Positions 1 to 8,526 of a DNA stretch of 60,356 nt are shown in pieces (the first letter of the stretch is position 1; the number at the start of each line of letters is the position of its first letter). Below the pieces are notes generated by a model that made no database searches, was not told the origin of the DNA, and saw only the letters and a program-made list of their open reading frames with translations. The DNA comes from Oscillospiraceae bacterium. Its GTDB lineage: Bacteria > Bacillota > Clostridia > Oscillospirales > Oscillospiraceae. The translations under genes and the position numbers were made by a program. Location of the stretch: NCBI GenBank assembly GCA_902765025.1, contig CACWYC010000008.1, positions 1 through 60,356 on the forward strand, given 5' to 3'.

Positions 1-17
1 CATGCCATTTTTCATGA

Positions 18-49
18 AAATGAGCACACCGTTTCCGATGTGCTCATTT
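18..49 (-). terminator. Hairpin downstream of the AEC transporter gene
   Basis: An 11-bp perfect inverted repeat (AAATGAGCACA at 18-28 pairing with 39-49) has a 10-nt loop. Read on the minus strand it lies about 80 nt beyond the AEC stop codon and is followed by a short T run, so it is a plausible intrinsic terminator for that gene. The 50-127 stretch between stop and hairpin holds no recognisable gene. Confidence 0.5.
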
Positions 50-127
50 CTTCAGGTTTCCCGTCCTCCGCCAATGCCTCTATCTTAATGACATTGACCG
101 TTGAGGCCGGCGCATTTTTATTCCCTT

Positions 128-1030
128 TTATCCGAAGTAAACCGCCGCCCATAGCGGGATCGTCACGATGGACAAGGCGGTGGAGAGGAAAATCAGCTTG
201 GCCGACAGGGCCCGGTTGCCGCCGTAGATGGTGCAGAGCATGGTGGAGTTGGTGGCGGCGGGCATGGCAGCCATGAGGATCAGCACACCCTTGAGCACCG
301 GGTCCACGTTCAGGAAGGAGAGCAGCAGCGCCATCAGCGCCCCCAGGCCCACAAGGCGGATGAGCACGTAGGGAATGGCCCGCCACTCGCTGAAGATGTC
401 CCGGAAGGGGACGCTGCCCAGCACCGAGCCGATGATCAGCATGGCGCAGGGAGAGGTGGCCTGGCCGATAAAGGCGCAGCCGTCCAGCACCACCTCCGGC
501 ACCGGCACGCGCAGCAGGTAGAGGGCGGCCGCCGCCACTCCGGCCAGGAAGGCCGGGTTGAGAATCCTTTTCAGGGGCAGCTTGCCTGCCAGCAGCCAGA
601 TGCCCAGGGAGAAGCACAGCAGATTATAGGGGATGTTCAGCAGCGAGCCGTAGAAGGCGGCGTCGCCGCCCAGCACCGCGGCGCACACCGGGATGCCGAT
701 ATAGGTCACGTTGCCGCACATGGTCTCAAAAAGATAGACGCCCTTGTCCCCGGCGGGAGGCCGCAGCAGCGGCACAATGACCAGCGCCGCCAGGCCGCTG
801 AGGAGAAATAGGGCGAAGGACAGCCCCAGGGTCACCATGACGCCCCGGGCGTCCACCGCCGCGCCGGAGTGGAGGATGGCCCCGAAAAGATACAGCGGCA
901 GCACCACGTTCACCACCAGCCGGGACACCACGGCGGTGCCCTCCTCGGTGAGGATGCCCCTCTTGCGGCAGAGAAATCCCGCCAGGATACCGATAAAAAT
1001 CACAGCGATCTGATGCATGGCCGCCGTCAT
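128..1030 (-). CDS. AEC (auxin efflux carrier) family permease
   Basis: The 300-residue product is almost entirely hydrophobic, with about ten predicted membrane segments in two halves of five, the layout of the AEC/BART transporter family. Bacterial members export or exchange small organic acids such as malate or malonate; the substrate cannot be read from sequence. The N-terminus (MTAAMHQIAVIFIGILAGF) leads directly into the first membrane helix, and a GGAGG ribosome site sits just upstream of the ATG at 1030, which supports this start. It points away from the GPH transporter at 1246, so the 215-nt gap probably holds divergent promoters. Proximity to a sugar-acid pathway (4448-6631) is compatible with an organic-acid substrate, but that is inference. 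Confidence 0.85.
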   Translation of the reverse strand: MTAAMHQIAVIFIGILAGFLCRKRGILTEEGTAVVSRLVVNVVLPLYLFGAILHSGAAVDARGVMVTLGLSFALFLLSGLAALVIVPLLRPPAGDKGVYLFETMCGNVTYIGIPVCAAVLGGDAAFYGSLLNIPYNLLCFSLGIWLLAGKLPLKRILNPAFLAGVAAAALYLLRVPVPEVVLDGCAFIGQATSPCAMLIIGSVLGSVPFRDIFSEWRAIPYVLIRLVGLGALMALLLSFLNVDPVLKGVLILMAAMPAATNSTMLCTIYGGNRALSAKLIFLSTALSIVTIPLWAAVYFG

Positions 1031-1245
1031 GACACCGCCTCCTTTGCTGCCCCTACCTTATCCAAAATCGCCTCGGGGGAATAGCGCTAAATTCGCTTTT
1101 TTGTTCTCAAATTGTTCCTGTTTTCCACTTGGACAAAAATGACGACAGAAAAGCAAATTTAAGAATATTCAACGGGAAATCCCTGTGTTATCGTGTTTTC
1201 ATCCCAATCCCGGACTTTTGTGAAGATTTGATTAGGAGGATGCAC

Positions 1246-3003
1246 ATGAGTACAAAGGCAAAGAAAGGCTTGCTGAGCGGGTGGTTTGAATCCTCGTTCT
1301 GGGATACCAGGATCACCTCCGCCAACGTTCACGGCAAAGAGAGATGGCTGGGCTACGTGGCCGGTCCCTTCGGCGTCATGCTGCTGCAGTCCATCGTCAA
1401 CAGCTATTTCAACAAGTACCTGACCGATACCCTGGGCTTTACCGTCAGCCGCGGCCTGTGGATCGCCGGCTTCATGGTGGTGTTCCCGGTGCTGTCCAAG
1501 CTGCTGGACGCCATCACCAACGTGCTGATGGCCAAGGTGCTGGATAACACCGTGTGCCGTCAGGGCAAGCTGCGGCCCTGGTTCATCCTGTCGCTGCCCA
1601 TCACCATCGCCAGCATCATCATGATGTTCGCCATCCCGGACATGAGCGCCAAGGCCCAGGCGGTGTGGGTAGTCATCTCCTACAACCTGTTCTACTCCGT
1701 GGGCTACACCATGTGGTACATGGCCTACGAGCTCTCCGCCGCGCTGTCCACCCGCAACGTGAAGCAGCGCTCCGGCAACTCCATGGCCGGCCAGGTCACC
1801 AAGAACATCGGCACTGGCATCATCTCCATCCTGTTCCCCACCATCCTGTCCATGATCTCCCACAGCGTGGGCGGCGACAAGCAGGGCTATCTGGTGACGC
1901 TGTCCGTCATGTGCGCCATCGCCGTGCCCCTGACCTTCATCCAGTACTTCTTCACCCGTGAGCGCATCACCGAGGAGCGCCGTCTCACCGAGACTCCCGA
2001 CCAGCTGACCCAGGTGCGGGAGGCCAGCTTCGGCACCCAGCTCAAGGCCTGCCTGAAGGATAAATACTGGGTGATGTTCATCATCCTGATCTTCATCTAT
2101 CAGGTGCTCAACGCCCTCAAGAGCGTGTCCCAGATCTACTACGCAGGCTGGGTCGTGGCGGGCAACGCCTACGGTGAGGCCGCCGCCATCCAGGCCCGGT
2201 TCACCATGATTGCCATGGCGCCCATGGGCCCCATGCTGTTCGTGGTGCTGCCCCTCATCAAGAAGTACGGCCGCAGCAAGATGATCATCATCGGCTCCAT
2301 CATGGCCCTGATCGGTGCGGTGGGCGCCTTCTTCGGCGCCGGCCACACGGCTCCCGTCTATGCCGGCACCGGCCTGGGCGGCGTGGGCGCCATGTTCTAT
2401 GTGTACACCATGATGAGCTTCACCGGCGACGCCATCGACCACGTGGAATACACCCAGAACATCCGCGTGGAGGGCATCACCGCCGCCCTGGTGGGCTTCA
2501 TGCACTCCCTTGCCAACGGCCTGGGCCAGGGTCTTTTCAACCTGGGCCTGATGATCTCCAAGTACACCACCCCCGAGCTGGTGGGCACCATTGAGAAGAA
2601 CGGCAAAGTGGTGGAGGTCTTCGCCGACCAGACCCGCAGCGCCACCACCTGGATCAACTTCTCCTACCAGGGCGCCATCGCCCTGACGGCCCTGCTGTTC
2701 CTGGTGCTGTTCCTGTTCTTCTTCGACATCGACAAGCGCATGCCCGAGGTGACCCGCGCCCTCATCCAGCGCAAGAAGGCCGAGTGCGAGGCCAAGGGCA
2801 TCCCCTACGTCTCGCACGAGGAGCAGCAGCGCGCCGAGATCGCCAAGCAGCAGGCGGAGGCGGAAGAAAACCGCGTCCGGGAGCTGAAGGAATACTGCCA
2901 GAAGAAGGGCCTGGACTTCGACGCCGAGAACCAGAAGTATCTGGACAAGCAGGCGAAGAAGGCGGCTAGAAAGGCAGCCAAAAAGGCCAAAGCCAACAAG
3001 TGA
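1246..3003 (+). CDS. GPH-family MFS sugar/glycoside transporter with long charged C-terminal tail
   Basis: The product is a glycoside-pentoside-hexuronide:cation symporter-type protein (MFS_2) of 585 residues. I start it at ATG 1246 because AGGAGG lies six bases upstream; the open frame extends back to 1129 but that extension looks non-coding. Features include the membrane entry motif (RWLGYVAGPFGVMLLQSIV), a cytoplasmic loop with a conserved KLRPW, and about 12 membrane segments to residue 500. After the last helix there is an unusual soluble tail of roughly 85 residues, rich in Lys, Glu and Ala, with two related segments (ECEAKGIPYV and YCQKKGLDFD). It is transcribed towards the AraC gene at 3088 with a shared terminator between. 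Its neighbours suggest uptake of a uronide or glycoside; the substrate is unknown. Confidence 0.9.
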   Translation: MSTKAKKGLLSGWFESSFWDTRITSANVHGKERWLGYVAGPFGVMLLQSIVNSYFNKYLTDTLGFTVSRGLWIAGFMVVFPVLSKLLDAITNVLMAKVLDNTVCRQGKLRPWFILSLPITIASIIMMFAIPDMSAKAQAVWVVISYNLFYSVGYTMWYMAYELSAALSTRNVKQRSGNSMAGQVTKNIGTGIISILFPTILSMISHSVGGDKQGYLVTLSVMCAIAVPLTFIQYFFTRERITEERRLTETPDQLTQVREASFGTQLKACLKDKYWVMFIILIFIYQVLNALKSVSQIYYAGWVVAGNAYGEAAAIQARFTMIAMAPMGPMLFVVLPLIKKYGRSKMIIIGSIMALIGAVGAFFGAGHTAPVYAGTGLGGVGAMFYVYTMMSFTGDAIDHVEYTQNIRVEGITAALVGFMHSLANGLGQGLFNLGLMISKYTTPELVGTIEKNGKVVEVFADQTRSATTWINFSYQGAIALTALLFLVLFLFFFDIDKRMPEVTRALIQRKKAECEAKGIPYVSHEEQQRAEIAKQQAEAEENRVRELKEYCQKKGLDFDAENQKYLDKQAKKAARKAAKKAKANK

Positions 3004-3037
3004 TCCCTTAAGCCATTTATCATAGTTCCTCTTCTTA

Positions 3038-3089
3038 CATACGAACACCCGGCGGCCGTGAGGGCCGTCGGGTGTTCGTATGCTTTTTT
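3038..3089. terminator. Bidirectional intrinsic terminator between convergent genes
   Basis: A 20-bp stem with one G-T pair (3038-3057 with 3063-3082) and a 5-nt loop (gtgag) is followed by a T run at 3084-3089. It lies between the GPH transporter stop (3003) and the AraC stop (3088), so it can serve both strands. Confidence 0.85.
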
Positions 3090-4302
3090 ATCGCATATTC
3101 TGCTCCCGGTAGGCCGCTGGGGGGATGCCGGTGATTTCCTTAAAGGTCTCGGCAAAGAAGCTGCGGGAGCCGAAATGAAGCCTGTCGCAGATGTCCTGGA
3201 TGCTCATATCCGTGGACAGCAGCAAGGTTTTGGCTTTTTCCACCTTAACAATCTTGATGTAATTGTTGATGCTAAAGCCAGTCTCCGCTTTGAATTTCCG
3301 GGACAGGTAATAGTCGGCGTAGCCGATGTGGGAGGCGATGTCCGCCAGAGTCAGCTTCTCCTCCACGTGGAGCTCAATGTAGTCGCAGCAGCTCTGGATC
3401 TGGGGGGAGCGGTCGGGGTTGGCCCTGCCCTTGTGTACCAGATGGATGAAGTCATCATACATGGTGTGGCCGATGTGGGCGGCATCCGCCACCGTCTTGC
3501 AGTCAAGGATGTCCTGGATGTAGGCGTCGCCTCGGGAATAGGCCACCTCCGGCGACACGCCGCCCTGGATGGCCGCCCGGGTACACAGGGAGATGAACAC
3601 AATCTGGCTCACCCGCACCTGCTCCAGGGAGCCCATGTGGGATATATTCACACCGCGGCTGGCGGAGGCGGCGTCCTGCAGCACGGACTTGTAGTTCAGA
3701 TCCCCCTCGCTGACCATGCGCATCAGCGCCTGCTCGGTGCGGTAGGTGTTCATCCTGTCCTTGCGTGCCACCACCTCCCGCTGCCCCCGGGCCATGGCGG
3801 GTTCGAAAAAGGTGATGTCGGCATTGGTGAGCTGCTCCCCGGTGACGCAGTAGTGGAGCATCAGCGTATGGCGGAAGAAGTCGATGGTGGACACTACCGG
3901 TATGCGCTGCAAAATCCTGATGAGCTTGGGCCGCCAGTGGAGCGGGATCTTGGTGCTCTGCACCGCCTTGCTGATGCCGTCGTAGCCAAGCTCCGTGGTA
4001 GTGGTGGGGCCGAAGACGTGGATGCGCTGCAGCCCGTCGCCGTCGAACTCGAAGGCGGCGCTCCAGCTAAGACCGTAGGGGATGCTGAGCAGAATGGGCT
4101 CCCGGTGCTCCCGGGCGTGGTGCCGCACCGCCTCCATGCAGCCCGTGGCGGAGAACACGTCGTCCAGCACCCGGTCCGGGCAGTTGGTGTCGATTAGCCT
4201 GCCTTCGGCGTCATAGCACCAGGCGTACATTTTTCCGGTGCAGGAGAGCAGATCCTGCAATACCCGCAGGCGTTCCCCCAGCGGCAGATCCATCAGGGCC
4301 AT
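3088..4302 (-). CDS. AraC-family transcriptional regulator
   Basis: The 404-residue protein has a C-terminal AraC/XylS DNA-binding domain of about 100 residues, with two helix-turn-helix units: LTLADIASHIGYADYYLSR and then MSIQDICDRLHFGSRSFF, ending in the classic GIPPAAYR motif. The first 300 residues are a sensory region of the type also seen in the regulator at 31422, not the sugar cupin of AraC itself. An AAGGAGG site precedes ATG 4302. The gene converges with the GPH transporter (1246) and diverges from the reductase gene at 4448, so it is a good candidate to control both. The inducer is unknown. Confidence 0.9.
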   Translation of the reverse strand: MALMDLPLGERLRVLQDLLSCTGKMYAWCYDAEGRLIDTNCPDRVLDDVFSATGCMEAVRHHAREHREPILLSIPYGLSWSAAFEFDGDGLQRIHVFGPTTTTELGYDGISKAVQSTKIPLHWRPKLIRILQRIPVVSTIDFFRHTLMLHYCVTGEQLTNADITFFEPAMARGQREVVARKDRMNTYRTEQALMRMVSEGDLNYKSVLQDAASASRGVNISHMGSLEQVRVSQIVFISLCTRAAIQGGVSPEVAYSRGDAYIQDILDCKTVADAAHIGHTMYDDFIHLVHKGRANPDRSPQIQSCCDYIELHVEEKLTLADIASHIGYADYYLSRKFKAETGFSINNYIKIVKVEKAKTLLLSTDMSIQDICDRLHFGSRSFFAETFKEITGIPPAAYREQNMR

Positions 4303-4409
4303 CGCGGCGTCCTCCTTCTAATTTTTTCCTGCTTTCAGTGTACCACGGATTCATCAAATTTCAAGACAATTTCGCAAAAATGAGCATATACGCCGCTCTG
4401 GCCTGCCGA

Positions 4410-4415
4410 TATAAT
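4410..4415 (+). promoter_or_regulatory. Candidate -10 box of the garR-glycerate kinase operon
   Basis: A perfect TATAAT lies 33 nt before the ATG at 4448. The -35 region 17 bp upstream (TATACG) is weak, as expected for an activator-dependent promoter. Upstream, AATTTC is repeated at 4357 and 4368 (11-bp spacing), which could bind the divergent AraC regulator. Confidence 0.5.
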
Positions 4416-4447
4416 GTTGGCAAACAAGGAAAAGGAGCGTTTGCAAT

Positions 4448-5329
4448 ATGAAAATCGGTTTTATCGGAATGGGTATCATGGGAAAGCCCATGGCGCTGAA
4501 CTTGGTGAAGGCAGGCTATGAGGTGATGGTGTCCAACCGCAGCATGGATAAATGCCGGGCCGTGGTGGCGGCAGGCGGCACCTGCGGCAGCTATCGGGAG
4601 GTGGCGGAGCAGTGCGACGTGGTCTTCACCATGCTGCCCAACGGCCCCCAGGTAAAGGAGGTAATGCTGGGGGAGGACGGCGTGGCCGCCCACATGAAGC
4701 CCGGCGCCGTCTATATCGACACCAGCTCTATCAACCCCGTGGACGCCAAGGAACTGTGCCGGGGCGTGGCGGCCTACGGCGTGGAAATGCTGGACGCCCC
4801 GGTGTCCGGCGGCGAGCCCAAGGCCATCGATGGTACGCTGGCCTTCATGGTGGGCGGCAAGCAGGAGGTCTTTGACCGCTGCAAGCCTCTGCTGCTGGCT
4901 ATGGGCGCCAGCGCGGTGCGCTGCGGCGACGTGGGCGCCGGCAACACCACCAAGCTGGCCAACCAGATCATCGTGGCCTGCAACATCCGGGCCCTGGCCG
5001 AGGCCCTGACCCTGGCCCAGAAGGCGGGCGTGGACCCCAATCTGGTCTTTGACGCCATTCGCGGCGGCCTGGCCGGCTCCACCGTTATGAATGCCAAGGC
5101 CCCCATGATGATAGCGGGCAACGACAAGCCCGGCTTCAAGATCGACCTGCACATCAAGGATTTGAACAACGCCCTGGACTGCGCCCACGCTGTCGGCGCC
5201 CCCGTCCCCATGACGGCCTCCGTGCAGGAGCTGTTCCAGTGGATGCACAACCACGAGGGCGGGCAGAAGGATCACAGCGCCATCGCCCAGTATTATGAAT
5301 ACCTCTCCGGGATTCAGATCGGCAGATAA
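4448..5329 (+). CDS. garR: NAD(P)-dependent beta-hydroxyacid dehydrogenase, tartronate semialdehyde reductase-like
   Basis: The 293-residue protein belongs to the 3-hydroxyisobutyrate dehydrogenase superfamily. It has an N-terminal Rossmann fold (GFIGMGIMGKPMALNL), the substrate motif DAPVSGGEPKA near residue 118, and the catalytic helix GAGNTTKLANQ with the expected lysine at about position 169. Family members reduce tartronate semialdehyde to D-glycerate. Because a glycerate 2-kinase gene follows 63 nt later, that reaction is the most likely one. A GGAG site precedes the ATG. Together the pair would convert glucarate/galactarate or glyoxylate-derived tartronate semialdehyde to 2-phosphoglycerate. 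No aldolase or dehydratase of that pathway is in the window. 3-Hydroxyisobutyrate dehydrogenase is the main alternative. Confidence 0.85.
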   Translation: MKIGFIGMGIMGKPMALNLVKAGYEVMVSNRSMDKCRAVVAAGGTCGSYREVAEQCDVVFTMLPNGPQVKEVMLGEDGVAAHMKPGAVYIDTSSINPVDAKELCRGVAAYGVEMLDAPVSGGEPKAIDGTLAFMVGGKQEVFDRCKPLLLAMGASAVRCGDVGAGNTTKLANQIIVACNIRALAEALTLAQKAGVDPNLVFDAIRGGLAGSTVMNAKAPMMIAGNDKPGFKIDLHIKDLNNALDCAHAVGAPVPMTASVQELFQWMHNHEGGQKDHSAIAQYYEYLSGIQIGR

Positions 5330-5342
5330 ACAGGAAACAGGA

Positions 5343-5366
5343 CAGCCCCGGCTTCTGCCGGGGCTG
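5343..5366 (+). other. Intercistronic hairpin between reductase and glycerate kinase genes
   Basis: CAGCCCCGGC and its perfect complement flank a 4-nt loop (ttct). No T run follows, so this probably stabilises or processes the mRNA rather than terminating it. Confidence 0.5.
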
Positions 5367-5392
5367 CTGCGCCCCCAAAAAAGGAGTCAGCC

Positions 5393-6631
5393 ATGAATCG
5401 AAAACTTCGCATCGACGCGGAAAAAGCCGTCTATACGGCCATCAACGCCGTAATGCCGGAGGGCGCGGTGCGCCGTGCGCTGCTGGGAAAACGGTTTCCG
5501 GGCCGGGTGTTTCTCATCGCAGCCGGCAAAGCCGCGCCCCGTATGGCCGCGGCTGCGCTGTCCGTTCTCCCGGTTACGGTGACAGAGGGGATCGTCATCA
5601 GCAAATACGGCCATTTTGACGGGCCAATCGCCGGGCTGCGCTGCTTTGAGGCAGGGCATCCCGTGCCGGATGAAAACAGCGTCCTGGCCGCCGAAGCCGC
5701 CTTGTCTCTGACGGAAGATCTCCGGGAGGACGACACGGTGCTTTTTCTTCTCTCCGGCGGCGGCAGCGCCCTCTTTGAAAAGCCGCTGATTCCGCTCCGT
5801 GAGTTGCAGGACGTTACCCGCCAGCTCCTGGCCTGCGGGGCAGACATCGTGGAGATCAACACCATCCGGAAGCGGCTCTCGGCGGTGAAAGGCGGCAAGT
5901 TCGCCGCCCACTGCGCCCCCGCCCGGGTGGAGGCCGTGATCCTGTCGGACATTCTGGGCGATCCGCTGGATATGATCGCCTCCGGCCCCGTCAGCCCCGA
6001 CAGCGCCACCTGCGACGACGCCCTGGCGATTGCGGAGAAGTACGGCCTGCAGCTCAGCCCGGCGGCGGAAGCCTGCCTCCGCATCGAGACCCCCAAAGCG
6101 CTGGGGAATGTCCGCGCCCAGGTGGTGGGCAGCGTGGGGGAGCTGTGTCATGCTGCGGGGGAGGCCTGCCAGCGCCTGGGTTACGAACCCGTATTTCTCA
6201 CTGACCGGCTGGCTTGCGAGGCCCGGGAGGCGGGACGCTTCTTAAGCGCCGTCCTCCGCGCCCATGCCAAAGAGGGAAAGAAACTGGCCTTCCTGGCCGG
6301 CGGCGAGACGGTGGTGCATCTCACGGGCCATGGTCTCGGCGGCCGGAACCAGGAGCTGGCCCTCTCCGCCGCGGAAGGGCTCCGGGGGCTATCTAACGCC
6401 TGCGTCATCAGCGTGGGGTCCGACGGAACGGACGGCCCCACAGACGCGGCGGGCGGCTATGTGGACGGCGACACCCTTGACGAGCTGAAGGAAAAAGGGA
6501 TTTCACTGCACGACGCGCTGCACAACAACGACGCCTACCACGCCCTTCAGGCGGTGGACGGTCTCATCGTCACCGGCCCCACGGGCACCAACGTAAACGA
6601 CCTGTACCTGGGCCTCATCGACGGGGAATAG
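5393..6631 (+). CDS. Glycerate 2-kinase (DUF4147/MOFRL type)
   Basis: The 412-residue protein is of the GckA/TtuD-type glycerate kinase family, which phosphorylates D-glycerate to 2-phosphoglycerate in the cytoplasm. The N-terminal DUF4147 domain carries the glycine-rich segment FLLSGGGSALFEKP (about residues 117-130), and the N-terminal half also has NTIRKRLSAVKGGKFA. The C-terminal MOFRL domain carries GLGGRNQELALSAA and SVGSDGTDGPTDAAGG. Length and motifs match the family. An AAGGAG site precedes the ATG. It forms an operon with the reductase upstream, giving a two-step route from tartronate semialdehyde into glycolysis. Confidence 0.9.
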   Translation: MNRKLRIDAEKAVYTAINAVMPEGAVRRALLGKRFPGRVFLIAAGKAAPRMAAAALSVLPVTVTEGIVISKYGHFDGPIAGLRCFEAGHPVPDENSVLAAEAALSLTEDLREDDTVLFLLSGGGSALFEKPLIPLRELQDVTRQLLACGADIVEINTIRKRLSAVKGGKFAAHCAPARVEAVILSDILGDPLDMIASGPVSPDSATCDDALAIAEKYGLQLSPAAEACLRIETPKALGNVRAQVVGSVGELCHAAGEACQRLGYEPVFLTDRLACEAREAGRFLSAVLRAHAKEGKKLAFLAGGETVVHLTGHGLGGRNQELALSAAEGLRGLSNACVISVGSDGTDGPTDAAGGYVDGDTLDELKEKGISLHDALHNNDAYHALQAVDGLIVTGPTGTNVNDLYLGLIDGE

Positions 6632-6650
6632 GAGGAATAGACATGCCGCC

Positions 6651-6770
6651 ATGGTTGCCGATGGGCTGCTGTTCTGTCCCTTTGTCGGCAAGATGGGGCA
6701 GGAGCACATCGCCGCCCTGCACACCCCGGAAGAGCTGGCTGATCGAATGAATGATATTCTCATAATATAA
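6651..6770 (+). pseudogene. Short gene remnant after glycerate kinase
   Basis: A 39-codon frame from ATG 6651 to the stop at 6768-6770 reads as natural protein (it includes LLFCPFVGKMGQEHIAAL and TPEELADRMNDILI) and looks like the C-terminal end of a larger protein. The well-spaced ribosome site (AGGAGG at 6630) instead serves ATG 6643 in another frame, which ends after 35 codons with an unlikely composition. I read this as the tail of a deleted gene joined to the operon; I do not recognise the parent family. Confidence 0.35.
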
Positions 6771-6818
6771 CAAAACCGTCTCCGAAGCCCTTTGCGAAAA
6801 AACGTTCGGCGGAGGCGA

Positions 6819-6837
6819 TTTAAGGTTGGTTTAAGGT
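6819..6837 (+). promoter_or_regulatory. 11-bp-phased direct repeat upstream of the beta-helix lipoprotein
   Basis: TTTAAGGT occurs twice, at 6819-6826 and 6830-6837, exactly 11 bp apart, 46 nt before the ATG. An 11-bp phase is typical of OmpR/PhoB-family response-regulator boxes. No two-component system is encoded in the window, so the binder is unknown. Confidence 0.4.
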
Positions 6838-6882
6838 AACGGAGGTATGCTTCCGCCAGACAAGGAAAGGGAGGAATACCTT

Positions 6883-8283
6883 ATGAAAAATTTGAAAAAA
6901 GCATTTTGCATTCTGTTGGCGCTGGCGATGATCGGCAGCCTCTGCGCCTGCGGAAGCACCACTGCCGACACTGCCGATGCCGGCGACACCGCTGCGGCGG
7001 AGAAGATGCCCCAGGGTGGGCCCGGCGGCCAAATGCCCGGCGGCGCTCCCGGCTCCGGCAGCAGCGCGGACGTGGACTATGCCGGCGCGGTGGAGATTGT
7101 CTCTGCCGACAGCCAGATCGGCCAGACCTATGCCAGCACCACTGCTGACGAAAGCGCCCTGCTCATCAGCACCTCCGACGCGGTGACCATCACCAATCCC
7201 ACAGTCACCAAGTCCGGCGACTCTGCCGGCGGTGACAACTGCAATTTCTACGGCCTGAACGCGGCGGTGCTGGTGAAGGACGGCGCCACGGCCACCATTA
7301 CCGGCGGCACCGTCACCTCCGATGCCGAGGGCGCCAACGGCGTATTCTGCTACGGTGGCAACGGCGGGCAGAACGGCGCCTCCGGCGACGGCACCACTCT
7401 GTATATCTACGACACCGCCATCACCACCACCGGCAACGGCTCCGGCGGCATCATGACCACCGGCGGCGGTGTGACCTATGCCTATGATCTGACGGTGGAG
7501 ACCTCCGGCCGGTCCTCTGCGGCCATCCGCACCGACCGGGGCGGCGGAACCGTGGTGGTGGACGGCGGCAGCTATACCAGCAACGGCCTGGGCTCCCCCG
7601 CCATTTATTCCACGGCGGACATCACGGTGTCCAACGCCACGCTGCTCTCCACGCTCTCCGAGGGCGTGTGCATTGAGGGCCTGAACTCCATCACGCTGAC
7701 GGACTGCGATCTGACGGCCAACAATACCAAGTGCAACGGCAACGCCACCTTCCTGGACACCATCATGATCTACCAGTCCATGTCCGGCGACGCCGCCAGC
7801 GGTACCAGCAGCTTCACCATGACCGGCGGCAGCCTCACCAGTAAAAACGGCCACGTCTTCCACGTGACCAACACCAGCGCCGTCATCACCCTGGAAGGCG
7901 TGGAGATCGTCAACGAGGACGGGGACAATATTCTCCTCTCCGTCTGCGCGGACGGCTGGAGCGGCGGCAGCAACGTGGCCACCCTCAAAGCCATTGCCCA
8001 GAAGCTGGCGGGCGCCATCAAGGTAGGCAGCGATTCTACTCTGACCATGATGCTGACCGATGGCTCCTCCTTCGAGGGCAGTATCGACGGCAGCATCGTG
8101 AATGCCTCCGGCACCACCGTCTCCACCGAGGTCGGCACCGTCTCCGTGACGCTGGACGACACCAGCACCTGGACGTTGACGGGCGACAGCTATGTGACCG
8201 AGTTCAACGGTGATGCGGCCAACGTGATCGCCAACGGCTACACGCTGTATGTAAACGGCGTGGCGCTGACGGGGACGAAGTAA
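6883..8283 (+). CDS. Secreted lipoprotein with right-handed beta-helix repeats
   Basis: The product has 466 residues when started at ATG 6883, where GGGAGG is correctly spaced; the frame opens earlier at 6847. The N-terminus is a lipoprotein signal peptide with lipobox LCAC (Cys at about residue 19), followed by a Gly/Met/Pro-rich linker (PQGGPGGQMPGGAPG). The rest is repetitive, rich in Thr, Ser, Gly and Val, with short strands such as ATITGGTVTS and SFTMTGGSLTSKNGH. These indicate a parallel beta-helix like those of adhesins and polysaccharide-binding proteins. It should be anchored outside the cell membrane. No catalytic motif is evident. The upstream direct repeat suggests inducible expression. 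A surface or carbohydrate-binding role is inferred. Confidence 0.75.
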   Translation: MKNLKKAFCILLALAMIGSLCACGSTTADTADAGDTAAAEKMPQGGPGGQMPGGAPGSGSSADVDYAGAVEIVSADSQIGQTYASTTADESALLISTSDAVTITNPTVTKSGDSAGGDNCNFYGLNAAVLVKDGATATITGGTVTSDAEGANGVFCYGGNGGQNGASGDGTTLYIYDTAITTTGNGSGGIMTTGGGVTYAYDLTVETSGRSSAAIRTDRGGGTVVVDGGSYTSNGLGSPAIYSTADITVSNATLLSTLSEGVCIEGLNSITLTDCDLTANNTKCNGNATFLDTIMIYQSMSGDAASGTSSFTMTGGSLTSKNGHVFHVTNTSAVITLEGVEIVNEDGDNILLSVCADGWSGGSNVATLKAIAQKLAGAIKVGSDSTLTMMLTDGSSFEGSIDGSIVNASGTTVSTEVGTVSVTLDDTSTWTLTGDSYVTEFNGDAANVIANGYTLYVNGVALTGTK

Positions 8284-8350
8284 AGCGCATAAAAGGCAGA
8301 GGCTTTCACAGCCCGCCCTGCCATCGACCACACCGACAGCTTGCGGCGCA

Positions 8351-8452
8351 AATGGGGAGAGCATGCTCTCCCCATTTCAGCCTGTCAAAAAACGGCTCCG
8401 CTGTTTTTTGACAGGCTCAGAAAGCGGAAAGAGTGACCTCTTTCCGCTTTCT
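8351..8452. repeat. Three consecutive perfect or near-perfect hairpins
   Basis: Within 102 bp lie a perfect 26-bp palindrome (8351-8376), a long hairpin with arms CCTGTCAAAAAACGG and its near complement (8381-8415), and a 15-bp perfect stem with a 4-nt loop (8419-8452; arms AGAAAGCGGAAAGAG). They sit between the convergent lipoprotein and CMD-cupin genes. One or more may terminate transcription, but three in tandem is more than termination needs. Confidence 0.8.
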
Positions 8453-8526
8453 GTATTTCCCGGGGGATTTCCTGCTGCCTCTCGTCAAAGGCGGCGGGCT
8501 GCGGTCCGGCGCTTTGCCGTCACCCC

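Noticed and set aside
1089..1113. AAATT repeated at 20-bp phase before the first GPH transporter
   Set aside because: Only five bases match in AT-rich sequence; too likely by chance to list as an operator.
1159..3048. 629-codon minus-strand frame opposite the GPH transporter
   Set aside because: Its His/Asp/Gly-rich composition is the mirror of membrane-protein codons; the plus strand has a full transporter with a ribosome site.
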